The notes under the pieces are model-generated. The model saw only the letters and a list, made by a program, of their open reading frames with translations. It was not told where the DNA came from and made no database searches. A stretch of 64,000 nt of DNA. It comes from Lolium rigidum. Lineage: Eukaryota; Streptophyta; Magnoliopsida; Poales; Poaceae. Made by a program: the position numbers and the translations under genes. Each line of letters opens with the position of its first letter. The first letter of the stretch is position 1. Below are positions 32,717-45,374 of the stretch, in pieces. The stretch lies in NCBI RefSeq assembly GCF_022539505.1, contig NC_061512.1, positions 148,597,962-148,661,961 on the forward strand, written 5' to 3'.

Positions 32717-34745
32717 ACTTCTGCTATGGAACAAATCGGTATCGCTCCCGTTTACGATCTGGTCTCGGAGCCCAGTGGACCGGGCCTCCCCTTATTTTCC
32801 TATTTTTGTTGAAGAAAAAAATACACCTCAAGAAACAGTATATGACTCAACTACCTACGGCGATTCTGGAAACTGCTCGGCGTCCCCCGGGGATCTGATT
32901 TCCCAGCCCCCGGGTCGCCAGCCGTCGGATCGGCCATCTTGGACGGCCAGATCTGCTTTTACTGAATGTAGCAAAAAAACAACTTCCGGCAGCAAAAAAT
33001 AATCCGCTTTTGCTACATTGTAGCAAAAAACGGTTCAGTCACGAAATCAAATAAAAAGGCTGAGCTCGCCGGAGACCTCGCCGGAGATCTCGTAGCAAAA
33101 AAATATGCTATTGTAGCAGAAAAATGCTAATGTAGCAACTGCATGTAGCAAAAAAAGGAGCTCACCGGAGTCTCGCCGGGGACTCGCCGGAGACCTCGTT
33201 GGAGACCCCCGTAGCAAACATATGGTACAATTGTAGCAAACATATGGATCGTGCTGAGCGTCCCCGGCGGGATTAAATCTCTCGATCCCCGGGTCGTCAG
33301 CCGTGCGATGCGTTTGATCAAGAACATCCAGCCCCGGTCAACGTTCCTAGCAAAGGAAACCAAAAAAAACACATCCATGAAGGGATCTAACACCGTCGTT
33401 TTCCGGAGACTTTCGTCCCTCGCGTATGCAGAACCGCCGTTGATGGTCCTTCCCTCCGAAAATCGCCGAAGATCTACACCGTGGCGTCGCCGGAGAACGA
33501 CGCTGTGGCGTCGCCGGAGAACCACGCCGTGGCGTCGCCGGAGAAATCCCGTCATGGAGTCGCCGGAGAGCCAGTCATGCGCCGATGTAGCAGCCACATC
33601 ATACCTCACCGCTCCGCCTCCGCTACATCCGTGCAAGGCGGCGTTGCTCCTTCAACAGCCTCGGCCGTCGCCGGAGAGCCCAACACGTCGTCGACGATTA
33701 TGGTACATGGTAGCAGTGCCAATGCACCATGGTAGCAGCCGCGGCGGCCGCTGGCAGCGACGCCGCCAAGCTAAGGCAGCAACGCCGCATCGCCATGGTA
33801 GCAGCCCCGACGGCCGCTAGCAGCAACCCCGCCTCGCCATGGCAGCAAATGCCGCAGCGCCATGGTAGCAGCCCCGGCGGCCGCTGGCAGCAACACCGCC
33901 ACGCCTTGGCCGCAACTCTGATACACCTTGGTAGCAGCCTCGACGCAGATAGGTAGCAACGCCGGCGACCTCTGGTAGCAAGTTTGGCCGCCCCTCGGAG
34001 CGAAACCGGCCGCCTCTTGTAGCAACCACGTCCACCGCTGGAAGCACGCCCACACTGGCCTGCAGCCCACCTCTGCAGCAGATTCATGACGGCGACGACC
34101 TCTCCCGAGCGATGCGCGGGATACTGGGGAACCAGGAGATGGAAGCATGGAGCACACCACCACGGAGAAGGAGAGGAAGCAGCGAGCTTTTCCCCGTCGC
34201 CGGCCCCGTCGTCTGCCCCGCCGTCGGCTCCGGCGAGCTCTGAGTTGTGAGGTGGGCGAGCTCCGGATGGGGAACGGGCGGCGAGGAGGGCGGGCTTTGG
34301 GAGGAGAAATGCACTGAGGTAGGCGGCACGGAGGTACGCGGAGGTGGGCGGCGGGACATGGAGGTGGGCGGCGCCGACGGGGAGGTGGGCGTGGGCGTGG
34401 TCGGTAGCAGAGAGCAGCAGTGGCGACATGGGTTCCCGGCGGCGGCGCAATCTCGTCACGAGAACTAGTGGAGGAGGAAGAAGGCGTGAGGATAAGAAGT
34501 GCCAGTGGGCCCCACTACTTGGACGGGGACACGCGTCGTGCAATTAAGGAGGAGGTTGCGGACGCTCCATCCCCCGGGGGAGATGAATCATTTTCCATTC
34601 TTATGCCGCTTCACGGGGGGCTGCCGACCTGGTCGGCATGTATGGGGCACCGCACACTCCAGCGACCAGGTCGGTGGGTTGGGTCGCGGCCCATTAAGAG
34701 TAGGTACGTTTTTTTATTTTTTTTGATGTTTCTTTTCTGTTAATA
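32717..34745. repeat. Repetitive GC-rich region with recurrent GTAGCAA motifs
   Basis: No supported gene. GTAGCAAAAA and TGTAGCAA motifs recur across 32960-33250. From 33590 to 34080 imperfect ~30-60 bp repeats of the type GGTAGCAGCCCCGGCGGCCG...GCAACGCCGCC appear. A longer direct repeat, CCCCGGGTCG(C/T)CAGCCGT with neighbours, occurs at about 32915 and 33285. An 11-bp inverted repeat CGACCTGGTCG...CGACCAGGTCG frames 34625-34673. The long open frames are low-complexity Arg/Ala/Pro products on both strands. This is probably an unclassified transposon; ends were not determined. Confidence 0.5.
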
Positions 34746-35266
34746 TTTTTCTTTTTCAATATCTAACAAAAAAAAAATTGGAGAACACAATTTCAAAATC
34801 TGTTCAGATTCGAAATTTTCGAAATTTTAAAAATGTTCAGATTTTGATTTAATTTTTTTTTTTGAAATTTGAACATTTTCGGATATGGACATAATTTAAA
34901 TTTGAACATTTTTAAAAATTTGTAAAATTTATTTTTTCCAAAAAATTAACATTTTTAGTTATGAACATTTTTCGAATTTGAACATTTTTCCAAATTTGAA
35001 CGCTTTATATATTTGAACGGATTTCAAATTTGAACGCTTTTATGATTTGAACATTTTTTGTATTTGACCATTTTCCAAATTCGAATGGATTTCAAATTTG
35101 GACGCTTTTATAATTTGAACATTTTTTGTATTTGAACGGTTTTCAAATTTGAACGTTTTTAAAATTTGAACATTTTTTTAATTTTGAACAATTTTCAATT
35201 TTGAAAATTTTCCGAATTTAAACTATTTTCAAATTTGAACAAAAATAAAAATAAACAGAAAAGAAG
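34746..35266. repeat. AT-rich degenerate minisatellite (TTTGAACATTTT type)
   Basis: About 500 bp of imperfect copies of AATTTGAACATTTTT and ATTTGAACGGATTTCA at irregular spacing of roughly 20-30 bp, grading into poly(A/T) runs. No coding content. Confidence 0.75.
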
Positions 35267-35822
35267 TATAGAGGAGCCACTAGAGATGCCCTTACTAGTA
35301 TACCTGGTCATGTGTTGGGCTAGGCCAGGCCTCGGGCTGGGCCGAGGGAAGCCCGACGCTGGAAATTCAGGCCCAAGCCTGGCCCGGCCTCACCAAATAC
35401 CCATCAAGCCCGTCGGGACGTCAGGCCGGGCCAGGCCGCCAGGCCGTAGTGTAAAATCGCATTTTCAAGCCCAGTCCGGATGTTGGGCCAACATTTCTAG
35501 GCCCATGCCCGAGTTTTTCGAGCCACGCCTCGGGCCGGGCTGCCCATAGCCAGGTATGCTTACTAGTGGTGGAACAACCCACCTTATAAGAGGGTATAAC
35601 TTTCTTCTAACTTTCCATTTGGGACTAAATTTCTCACCTCTTGCCACTCCTTAGTGAGCTGCCACCAACTTGAACTCAGAATCACATAGCTTCCACTATG
35701 TGGGCTTTGAGATTTATAGGAAAATCTAAATCTAATATGAGTCACTTTTTTTTTCAACGACTGAATTAAGTGAAGTTTTATACAGCTGAAAGTCTAAGGA
35801 ACGCACTCAACAATTACATGTA
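35267..35822 (+). repeat. ~560-bp direct repeat, copy 1
   Basis: This block matches 40821-41390 from TATAGAGGAGCCACTAGAG to CAACAATTACATGTA with scattered substitutions and short indels (no alignment run). It contains the hAT MITE at 35299-35558. It ends at 35822, exactly where a Helitron 3' terminus begins. Confidence 0.85.
35299..35558. mobile_element. hAT-type MITE, copy in repeat 1
   Basis: Starts TATACCTGG and ends CCAGGTATG (9-bp inverted termini with one mismatch). Both sides carry CTTACTAG (35291-35298 and 35559-35566), an 8-bp target duplication typical of hAT elements. The interior is rich in GGCCTGGCC/GGGCCGGG motifs and encodes no transposase. Confidence 0.75.
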
Positions 35823-35850
35823 CTAGTTGAATGCCCGTGCGTTGCTACGG
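35823..35850 (-). mobile_element. Helitron-type 3' terminus (minus strand)
   Basis: On the minus strand the sequence ends CCGTAGCAACGCACGGGCAT, nine further bases and CTAG, then a T in the host. A short stem formed by CCGT and ACGG, followed after 10-12 nt by CTRR and insertion 5' of T, is the Helitron 3' signature. The body should extend rightwards, but I could not locate the 5' TC end, so only the terminus is annotated. Confidence 0.6.
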
Positions 35851-38800
35851 ATTTTTTTTTATAAACATAGTGATGTGTATACAATGATCAATAAGCAACG
35901 ATTTTTATAAGCATAGTAATGTCAAATTGTGTATACAAGGCAACAAGCAACGATTTTTACTTCTCTGTCACCAGCGCCGGTGTCCTCGATCTCTTTAATT
36001 GGCCTATATTTATGTCATGAGCAAAATATTACAGGATACATCAGAAATAAAATTATACATAAAGGAAAAAATAATTGCAAATATTCTATCCATATTGTTA
36101 GCCAATTTTTGCACCTAATAGAGGTAATTCATCGATTTTTCTACAAAAGAAAGGACACAACTCTTAAATTCTTTTTGGGGTTGTTTCAAACCGATATTTC
36201 TGTAACTTGCAGCGGAAACATATTGCACACTCTGTGGACCAAAAAAAAGATCACACCACTATCAACTCTTCTCAAACAACAACTACGGGCACCTTTACAG
36301 CTATGAAATGGCATGTTAATTGTTCCACATCCCATATCAGTTCCAAGTCCATTGAGGAAAGAAAATAAAGAGCTAGAAATGAGCTGCAGACTATTTCATC
36401 TTAGGACCATACATCAGTTTATTCAAACACAAGATCATTTCAAAGCCATACTGAGTTTATTCAAACACAAGCTCCCTGTACAAATGTCTATGGAAAATAC
36501 TTAGCCTCTGGTAATTTGGCAAAGGAGTGGCCAGATACAACTCGGTCATGTTCACTTTTTCAACCGGAGATAGGTCAGTTTAACATCTTGCTCTCTGCAC
36601 ATAGAACATATTATGGGTGTCCCCAAGTCTTGAACTAAGTATTGAACACCTACATTAGCTCAATGTCCTCCATCGCCTTGCAACATGCAATCGAACCCTT
36701 GACAAACATTACCATAACCAGTTTCACACATTCATTGTTGTGTGTAAAACTAAATAACACAAAGCGTCTAATCTGTTCATCCAAGATAAGGAACACACAT
36801 GTTTCAATTAGTAAACAATCACATTAGTAAATCTGCTTGTAATCCAACAAACCTAAGTTTTAAAAACATTACTTCGCAGCTGAAACAACTTCAAGAAAAC
36901 AAGCAAATCAATGATGCTTTGTTTATCGCCCTAATGACAACTCCCCTGTCATTTTCCACCTGATTCTAGGCACTTCCTAGGCCAAACATCGATTTCATGC
37001 CAAAAAACAGTAGCCAACCGTGGGTGCCTGAGTTCCGCCCGCTGCTCGCTTAGACCATGCATCCTACGCTTCCCTGGGTGGATTTGTTGCTTTTCTACTG
37101 CAGGCTGCTTAATAAGTCTAGTACTATATCTCAAATGAAAAAAATAGACTTGTACAGTGGTACATAGTCTCTCCCTACCTAGCTAGTCTAACCAAGTTAC
37201 TGTGTTTGTGTACATTTTCTCCAAATCCAGATCTTTATGCATGTCAATACATAAATTTAGCGGCAGAAACTGCACAATACAACTAAGAATTTCTTGGCCA
37301 TCAGCACTTTCCTATCCACCCAAAAGACTGCATCAATCATGTCAAAGAGATGATTATTTGAGATTGTCATAATACTGAAGAAACTTGAGACTTGCACCGA
37401 GTACTAAGTACTCTCTTAGTACAAGATAGCGGCTGCAAAATTAGCACTTCCAGAAAATAGGGAAGTGATTCATTTGTTAAGACCACAGGAAAAATGTTGG
37501 CAAAAGTTGTTAAAACAAGAACAATGTGGGTACATCCCCAAATTACCTGAACAACAATACAGTATAATTTTTTTAAAATGTCCAGCTGCTCTTAATGTGT
37601 AAGCAAGCCTTCGACATTGAACCTTACCCGCTAATCTAGTAAGATATCACTGTTGAAACAAAGCAGCAACAAATCTTAAGCTGAATCCATCCAACAGAGG
37701 AATTGGGAATAATAAAACAACCAGTAATGTGTTCCAACTAAGCCCATCCCCGATCGAATCCTCAAAAGGACATACATGCAGAGAATCTACAAGACAGAAA
37801 TTGTCCACATTTCCTAAATACTCACAACTTATCCATTTTCAAGAATTTGTTCTATGGAAAATTTATAGGCATTCTTCACCGCAAGAACACCTAAAAAAAA
37901 GTTGCGGATAACCCGACTGCGCGCTCTGCTCAACATAGTGGATTCAATGGATCATCAGCAGTAGCATTCAGCGCATTTCACTTTAGAGAAGAATGGTTGC
38001 GTGTAACATTCATAAGTAACAATCAAATGCATTGTATATGTACCTGGGAGAAGTCAGCGGTGATCCTTGCAACATCCATAACTGAACAAGGTGTGCATTG
38101 ACGATTACTTCTTTAGTACCGAGACCAACTCATCTATAATTTGCACTTCCTAAGTCACCGGAATTTGGTTGCATTTTGTGATTCAGCATCCTGCAAAACT
38201 AATAGCTAGTGATAAACTAAATTAAATAATAGATAGAGCACATAACTGAATTTGGTATACATCAACGTTTTACAGATCAAACAGGAAAGACATTGTAGTG
38301 TATTCTAAGAGCATATGTAGCAGTGGGTGAACTCGCCGAAACTGAAAACCGAAAATTGGGTCTATCAGTCTCCCGAATTTTACGGTTTCGTCGATTTTAG
38401 TTTAGTCGAGGTGCAGAATAGAAACCGAAAAGACGAACTGAAAAAAAGAAATCAAACACCGCGGGAAATTTTCGGCGATGAACCTGCGAAATGCAACGAG
38501 TTTGATGCTCCAATCGAGTTACATTCACACATAATTTGCATATAACAGCCAAAAGAACTACTAATCCTCGCCGCGCGCCTAATTTGACCAAAAATTGGCC
38601 CCGGGATAGTCACCGGGGCCTCTACGCGCGGCGGAGGACACCTAGGCGACGACGAGGGCGGCGAGCTCGATCACCGTTTTTTCTTATCCACAGCAGGAAC
38701 CTACAAAGCCCTTCCTGATCACTATCCAAATCATCCATCCAATCCAATAGACATGTGATGTGCAGTGCAGCGTAGGAGAGATGCCAATAAAATGTACAGA

Positions 38801-40820
38801 CCCACCTCGTCCTCTCCCTGCTAAATTTCTTTCTCAACTTCTCGCTGCAACAACAAAGTAGCAGCAGAAAATCTAAATAGCTAGCAGCGCTTCCCCTCCG
38901 CATCTCCTCGCCATTGTGAAGCTAGCTAAAACATACTTTTTTGACGAACCATACATATACAGTAAGACAAATACATCTATAAATCGAAGAGTTATCTGAT
39001 CCAAATTTACCGATGATCCAAATAGTGTATCCTTTTGTTTTCACAGGCTAAGATAAAGGGAAACGATGGAGCTGGCCACGAAGCGGTGATGTTGAAAGCA
39101 AGCAACATGGGCGTGTAAGGTTTCGGCTATGATGATGAGCGTCAACAACTCTGAAATCTACATAACCGGAACAATATATACGTTTAAACAGCGATACTGA
39201 TGACACGATTGTAGGGAGAAGATGTACTCGTAATTAACTTCAGCCAACATCCAATAAAATGTGGTGCAGCAGGAAAAACCAATCACTGGTTATCCAAAGC
39301 TCCTACATCACAACAGAAACCGTTGACTGAGATACTCACGCAATTGGGAGAATCAATCACTACATTTATGTCCAAGCATGAGCACATAATGATTGATGCA
39401 GTAAAGCAGGACATGCATAAAAAATTCTATAGCATATTTCCTTCCATTGTAGTATAAAAATCATAGCCTAGATCTTGCACTATGGTGACCCCCAAAAAAT
39501 GACATATATCTGCAAACGAGGAGGAAGTACACCACAAGGAGGCACAAATGGTAGGGCTCTAACTAACCTATTATTCTATCATCTATACACATGACTCCAA
39601 CAGAAGAAAATATACCATTGACATAGCACAAAAATGAGTACTACATACTGACTACTCAGTAACACAAACTGTAATTTATCTGTGAACAAAATGTAGAGCA
39701 AAAGATATGATTAATGTAATTTAAATATTTAAGCCAAGTATCCCTCTTGTTAGTAAGAAATGTTCCTAATAGGATAACAGATAGAGCTTTCATGACAAGA
39801 GCCAACATAAGAATTGGCAGTTACTACTGCTCCAGCACAAGACTTGATCCACTGACTTTGAGTAAAGTGCATAGCAAATTAGCAATCAAGCAGCTGAATA
39901 ATAACATACATCACTGGCACGCCTGGAGTTTCCCATCTGAATCATGCCTTAGGAGCTGCTCGAATAAAGACACTGTCGTGTCGGGTTTCATCAGAGGCTG
40001 TCACTGCCCACGCCGTGCTTCTGCAACGGAGTGCCCATCAATCGAATGAAATCAAGAAAAGGGGAGACTGGGTGTGTTTGTCACCTTGAGGAGGTGGCAC
40101 CTGATGGGTGGTCCGTGAAGGCGGGGTTGCAGGCCAGGGGGAGAAGCCGACGGTGGAGGGCGACCGCGTGTGGTATGCCGGCGACGGCTAGCAGCCCGGT
40201 GCCCTCCCAGCCGAGCGTAACTCAGCCCGTGGAAAGGAGGAGGAGAGCATCCTCTGTCACCCGACGGTGTAGATACTTCAGGCAAGAGGATGAGGACATC
40301 TAGGAAGGGGATCTCGTCCATGCCAAGGGCAGGAGCTCGGAGGGAGGGTGATACGTCGCGGGGATAGGAGGGGTGACCCCGACGGGGGCAGGTCGCCGAC
40401 GCAGGGTGGCGGCAAGCACGCAAGAACGATGGTAGCGACGCGGGCGGGCGGAGTCATGGGGTATGCCTCGTCGCTAGGGAAAGGAAGACTTGAGAATAGG
40501 AAAGTATCTTGCTTGAGAATAGGTCGGGAATAGGGACTTCAACACTGATTTCGTGAGATATGATCACCAGATCCTAATTGATGATACGCCATAATTAACT
40601 TCTGCATAAAAAGATATTTGGTGATTGACTTGATCGGACGAAGCGGAGTAGGGAGAATAGATTGGATGTCCAGGATCTATTCAATGACGACCACCAAAGT
40701 GCGTTGAGTGTCAAACAACCAACTCTCATTTAATAGTCCTCTATATTTAGATGACCGTTTAGATGAGCCACTGGAAGCGTTTTTTTAGCTCATGATCATC
40801 TATACACATTTAGAGGATCA
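35851..40820. other. About 5 kb without a supported gene
   Basis: AT-rich, non-coding DNA in which open frames are short and lack recognisable domains. It may be partly the body of the Helitron ending at 35823. A GC-richer patch at 40030-40470 has several overlapping frames but no domain. 38560-38700 shows a GC-rich ACGCGCGGCGG segment. The last ~100 bp (40740-40840) contain GAGCCACT motifs of the kind seen in Harbinger-type MITE ends. Confidence 0.6.
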
Positions 40821-41390
40821 TATAGAGGAGCCACTAGAGATGCCCTTACTAGTATACCTGGTCATGTGTCGGGCTAGGCCAGGCCTCGGGCTGGGCCAAG
40901 GGAAGCCCGACGTTGGAAATTCAGGCCCAAGCCTGGCCTGGCCTCACCAAATACCCATCAAGCCCATCGGGACGTCAGGCTGGGCCAGGCCGCCAGGCTG
41001 TAGTGTAAAATCGCATTTTTTGGCTACCCAAGCCTAGTCCGGATATTGGGCCAACATTTCTAGGCCCATGCCCGAGTTTTTCGGGCCGCGCCTTGGGCCG
41101 GGCTGCCCATAGCCAGGTATGCTTACTAGTGGTGGAACAATCCACCTTATAAGATGGTATAACTTTCTTCTAACTTTCCATTTGGGACTAAATTTCCCAC
41201 CTCTTGCCACTCCTTAGTGAGCTGCCACCAACTTGAACTCAGAATCACATAGCTTTCACTATGTGAGCTTTGAGATTTATAGGAAAATCTAAATCTAATA
41301 TAAATCACTTTATACTTTTTTTCAACGACTGAATTAAGTAAAGTTTTATACAGCTGAAAGTCTAAGGAACACACTCAACAATTACATGTA
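40821..41390 (+). repeat. ~560-bp direct repeat, copy 2
   Basis: Second copy of the block at 35267-35822, 5.55 kb downstream in the same orientation. It continues past the shared end ACATGTA into TTGTACCTTTTTTT, so here the sequence is not interrupted by the Helitron terminus. Confidence 0.85.
40853..41121. mobile_element. hAT-type MITE, copy in repeat 2
   Basis: Same element as 35299-35558, with the same 8-bp CTTACTAG duplication at 40845-40852 and 41122-41129. It was therefore inserted before the block was duplicated. About 9 bp longer, with small differences. Confidence 0.75.
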
Positions 41391-44300
41391 TTGTACCTTT
41401 TTTTTCTTCATTGTATTAACAGGTTTACATTGTTTACCAATAGCATTCATATAGTGAATATGTTCCTTCCTCGGTGTCTAAAAATCTTCAGTTTAAAAAT
41501 CAATTCGCCGAGAATGTAAGGAGCTGTCGAAATCTCAAATTTGTTGCGTTGTGCTTTGGTTTTTACCTATAGATTAAACTATCACAATTTACAACACAAA
41601 GTCAATGATTTTAAGTATGATCGATTTGCGTCAGTAAAGTGATGGCTCATGGTTACTCAGCTTCGATAAGCAGACAATTTTTATTGCCATATTTCCTTGT
41701 GGCGTGAGTCGATTACCTTCTTGTAAAAGCGTGTGGTGTGAGTCAATCATCTTTTTCAAGAAGGAAAAAAATGTTCTCGAAGGATGATGATGGCTTGATG
41801 TTTCTCGTCTTTGCGCCATGTAGCCTAAAACCCCTGAAATCAGAGCTTCCTATGCTCCCTCCAGTATAATGCGCGACGATGGGCTCCGTGCTTCTCGCTT
41901 TTCCAGAGTAACCGCGTCAGCGGCAAGATTTCAACCCTGGAGCTGCTACTCTACCATGACTTACCACTGGGAGGAAAATCGTCTCTTTCGTTTAGATTGA
42001 GTTACACCAGCAAAGCGATGAAGAAGATCATTCCCGTCACACGTTTTCCCCTGCTGGCGTGAGTAAGGCATCTTCCAGAAATGCGTGTGGCCTGAGTCGA
42101 TCATCTTATTCAAGCAAGCAAGGACGATGGTTCGTTGTCTTGGTCCAAAACCCACTATAGCAAGCACGGCTCCACATCCTTTGCTGAGCAGTTCATCTCC
42201 CTGTTATTATCTCACATCGTACCCTAACCTTCTCTTCCTGTCAGCGTTGCCGGCCAGTTTCTCCAACCGGCCGAAGCGTCCAACATCTATGAACAGCAGA
42301 CCACGAGGTCTGATACGTTCAGCAACAGCTTTACGGGGGAAAACGTGCGATTGAGGGCGCCATTGCTCCGTCAGGTAAGCTCTCCAGTTCAGGCGCAGGG
42401 TCGATTCCCCTTGGGGCTCTTGCTGTCGGCCGCTTTCAGCTTTCCACGCGATGATGGAGCACACACGCGACACTTCAGGAATGCAGCCAGAGGAGAGGGC
42501 ATGCAACATTGTCTTCGGTTGTGGATGCATGTCGCCATCAGGTGGTGGGTGGATAGGATTTGGGGTCCGATAACTCCGTCGTAGCTGTTATATTTATTCA
42601 TTCTCAAACCAAAACTAGTCAACATTGGACAAAACAAAGATCATTAGCATAATGGATTGAGTGGGGAAACAAGTGCGCCTCTGAGGACAGATTTCATGGT
42701 CGAATTATGCACGGAACATACATTACACTATTCGCATCATGTTTTACACCTCATGACGCAGAGCTCCTGCGATGTCCTCGGAAAAAAAAAGTATAGACCT
42801 CGTGATTTCTACAACCATTGAGGACTTGAATGAGTTCTCTTCTAGGAGACACTATACTGAGACGGCCAAAGAACGATTCGATGACATTCGGTCCTTAGGA
42901 TCACATCTAAGAGGATATCTGCAGTATCGGAAAACAGATTGAGTGAGTTCTCTTCTAGGAACTATGCTAGGATCACATGATATGTTGTAGGTTTCTACAA
43001 CACTTCACAAGATCTGAATGAGTTCTCTTCTAGGAATTACGCTAGGACCGCCAAACAAGGATTCAACGACATTCGAGCCTTAGGATCACAGTTGGGAGAG
43101 CATTTACGGTATCAAAGAATAAATTTAAGATCCCAGGCCAGAATTATTTTCACACTTACACGTCTAATTAAGCTGGTTTCTACATGTTGCACTCTTCATA
43201 AATGTAAATTGATTGTGGTTTTGACAAGTATGTCTCAGAAATACAACACATTATGTTGATATTGTTCCCTGTTGTTATTTATCCATATCTTGTGACGATA
43301 CCTACAGAATGTTTATTATGGAGCAGCCTTAGAGCATGCACAACAAAGAAGTTCTTAGTTAGGCGCTTAGCTAATAAAAAAACCCACAAAATAAAAGAAA
43401 GTCGCTAAGCCCTTAGGCCCGCAACGCTTGGCTCTTGTGAGAAGCTAACCGAAGCACGAAGGTTATCACAAAGTAAAGTGCATAAGATAACCGAGACACA
43501 TGAAGACGACGATGTATCCTGAATGTTACACTCTTGCGGATGCTACTCTCTGTTGGAGCGATGTTCCAGCACAAGGCTAGCCAATCACCACAATGGCTCG
43601 CCGTGTTTTCCTCGAACCTTCTCACCAAAAGGGAAATCCTCGATTCACAATTTGATCGTTGATGGTGGTCACCGAACCAGTACAAGGTTAGGGAAAACTC
43701 CACAACTTAATTGGAGGCTCCCAAGTAATCGCCACAAAAGACTTCAAACTTGGGGTTATCTCTAATACTTAATTGAAAGCTCACAAGGCCACAAAGCAAT
43801 CTGGGGTTTCAATAACCCAAGAGGAACAAGCTCTAGGTACAAGCACCCAAGAATAATTAGTTCACACACTTTTACCAACCAAATCTCCGGGGAGAATTCA
43901 AACTGATAAACCAAAGGCAAAGGTAAGAACACATGGGGTCCTCAGGTCCTCCACTCTCAAATTCCAACAAATCTACAAAACCTATGAGGGAATAATAGAT
44001 GAAGAACAAAGGATGAGAAAACTAAATTTCTCAAAGATCTAGATCCAATGGATTCCCCTCTGAAAGACAGGATATGGTTGGCGGTAGCTTCGATACTTCA
44101 TAAGATGTAACAAATTTAAGGGAGAATTTGCCAAGAATTTAGAGGTTAAAGCTCCTTTAACGAAGAACCGGCAAAATCTCCAACATTTTAAAAGTAACAT
44201 GTTTTTATACGAAATCTATTTTCAATGAACTGGAGATTGTCATAAGAATAACCACAAGCTCGAAATCTTCACATGGATATGATCCATGTAACAACCAAGA

Positions 44301-45374
44301 AAAATGATTTCAAAGATGTGAATGTTTAATCTCTCTCCAAACTAGATGATCAAGATACTCACTCGAGATACCCTCTTGATAGTACGACTTCCGATCCTAA
44401 AACTTGGCTTCCCAACAAACACCAAGAGACCAATAAAAGAGAAAACATGTCAAGAACAAACCATAGCCTCGTGCATTAGACTTGAGCTAGATAACAGCAA
44501 TCTTGACCTTCTCAAGTTGGACCACCTTTCTTCATTGCGCTTGCTTGTTGAAGTCTTGCAGATTGCTTCCCCGTTCTTCACTACGGGAGAACCTCTTCTT
44601 AAGTATATCTTCACATATCCATTATCACCAAAACAATGACAAGCTTCAAGGATATAATCTCTTCTAGATGACTCATTTTGAACTTGCGCTTCAACTTGAT
44701 CAACCTTGAATCATTTCTTCTTTCTTCATATTAACGATGTCTTGAAGGAATGCATGAGAGCCTACTCAATCTTATTTTTAACGGCATGCTTGTCATAGGC
44801 TGAACTTCTCTCATGAACAATCTTCGGATCACTCCTAATGGCTCCTTGGTCAACATTTGACCTTCTTCACTTTTTTCTTCTTTCAACCTTGAAGCCAACA
44901 AATAGTTTAATAAGGTATATGCACAATTCATACAAATATTAATTAATACAAAAAAAACCCATAGGAGCTCCATGCACTTTCCGATGGGAGACATGGAGCA
45001 AATTATTAACGTGATTATTATGAACACTCAATATTTTTTTTTTAAAGTACCAACGCAAGTCCGGGTGATCTTTTGATATATTTTTTTCTCGAACACATGC
45101 CAAAGCATGCGTCATTATATATTAGAAGAGGCTGTCAAGAAAACGGAAACAAACCATATGTACAACAATCTTTTGAAAAAATTACGAATCCCAACGGTTT
45201 GATGTATTTCATACACAATTATGGTGGTTTTATTTTTGAATTATTCTCTGATTTTAGGGCCATGATCCCTACATCCTCCCTCCACATCATTCAGTAACTG
45301 CGTTATGTAAAAAAAAATGTTCTGTAACTTAGCATTACTATAATTATCCACACAAAATGCTCCAGATTTCTGTA
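41391..45374. other. About 4 kb without a supported gene
   Basis: Non-coding DNA. Three imperfect repeats containing GAGTTCTCTTCTAGGA lie at about 42832, 42945 and 43019, the outer two followed by related sequence including GACATTCG(G/A)(T/G)CCTTAGGATCACA. A MITE-like start, GAGCATGCACAACAAAGAAG, is at about 43333 but no matching right end was found. The rest (43.4-45.3 kb) looks like old intergenic repeat sequence with no recognised protein motif. Confidence 0.55.

Noticed and set aside
33251..34543. Long plus- and minus-strand frames of up to 281 codons
   Set aside because: Low-complexity repeats with GTAGCAGCC/GCAACGCC motifs; no domain, and both strands are open over the same interval.
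35267..41390. The ~560-bp direct repeats as LTRs of one retrotransposon
   Set aside because: The ends are not TG...CA, there is no primer-binding site or polypurine tract at the inner edges, no target duplication and no retroviral coding sequence between them.
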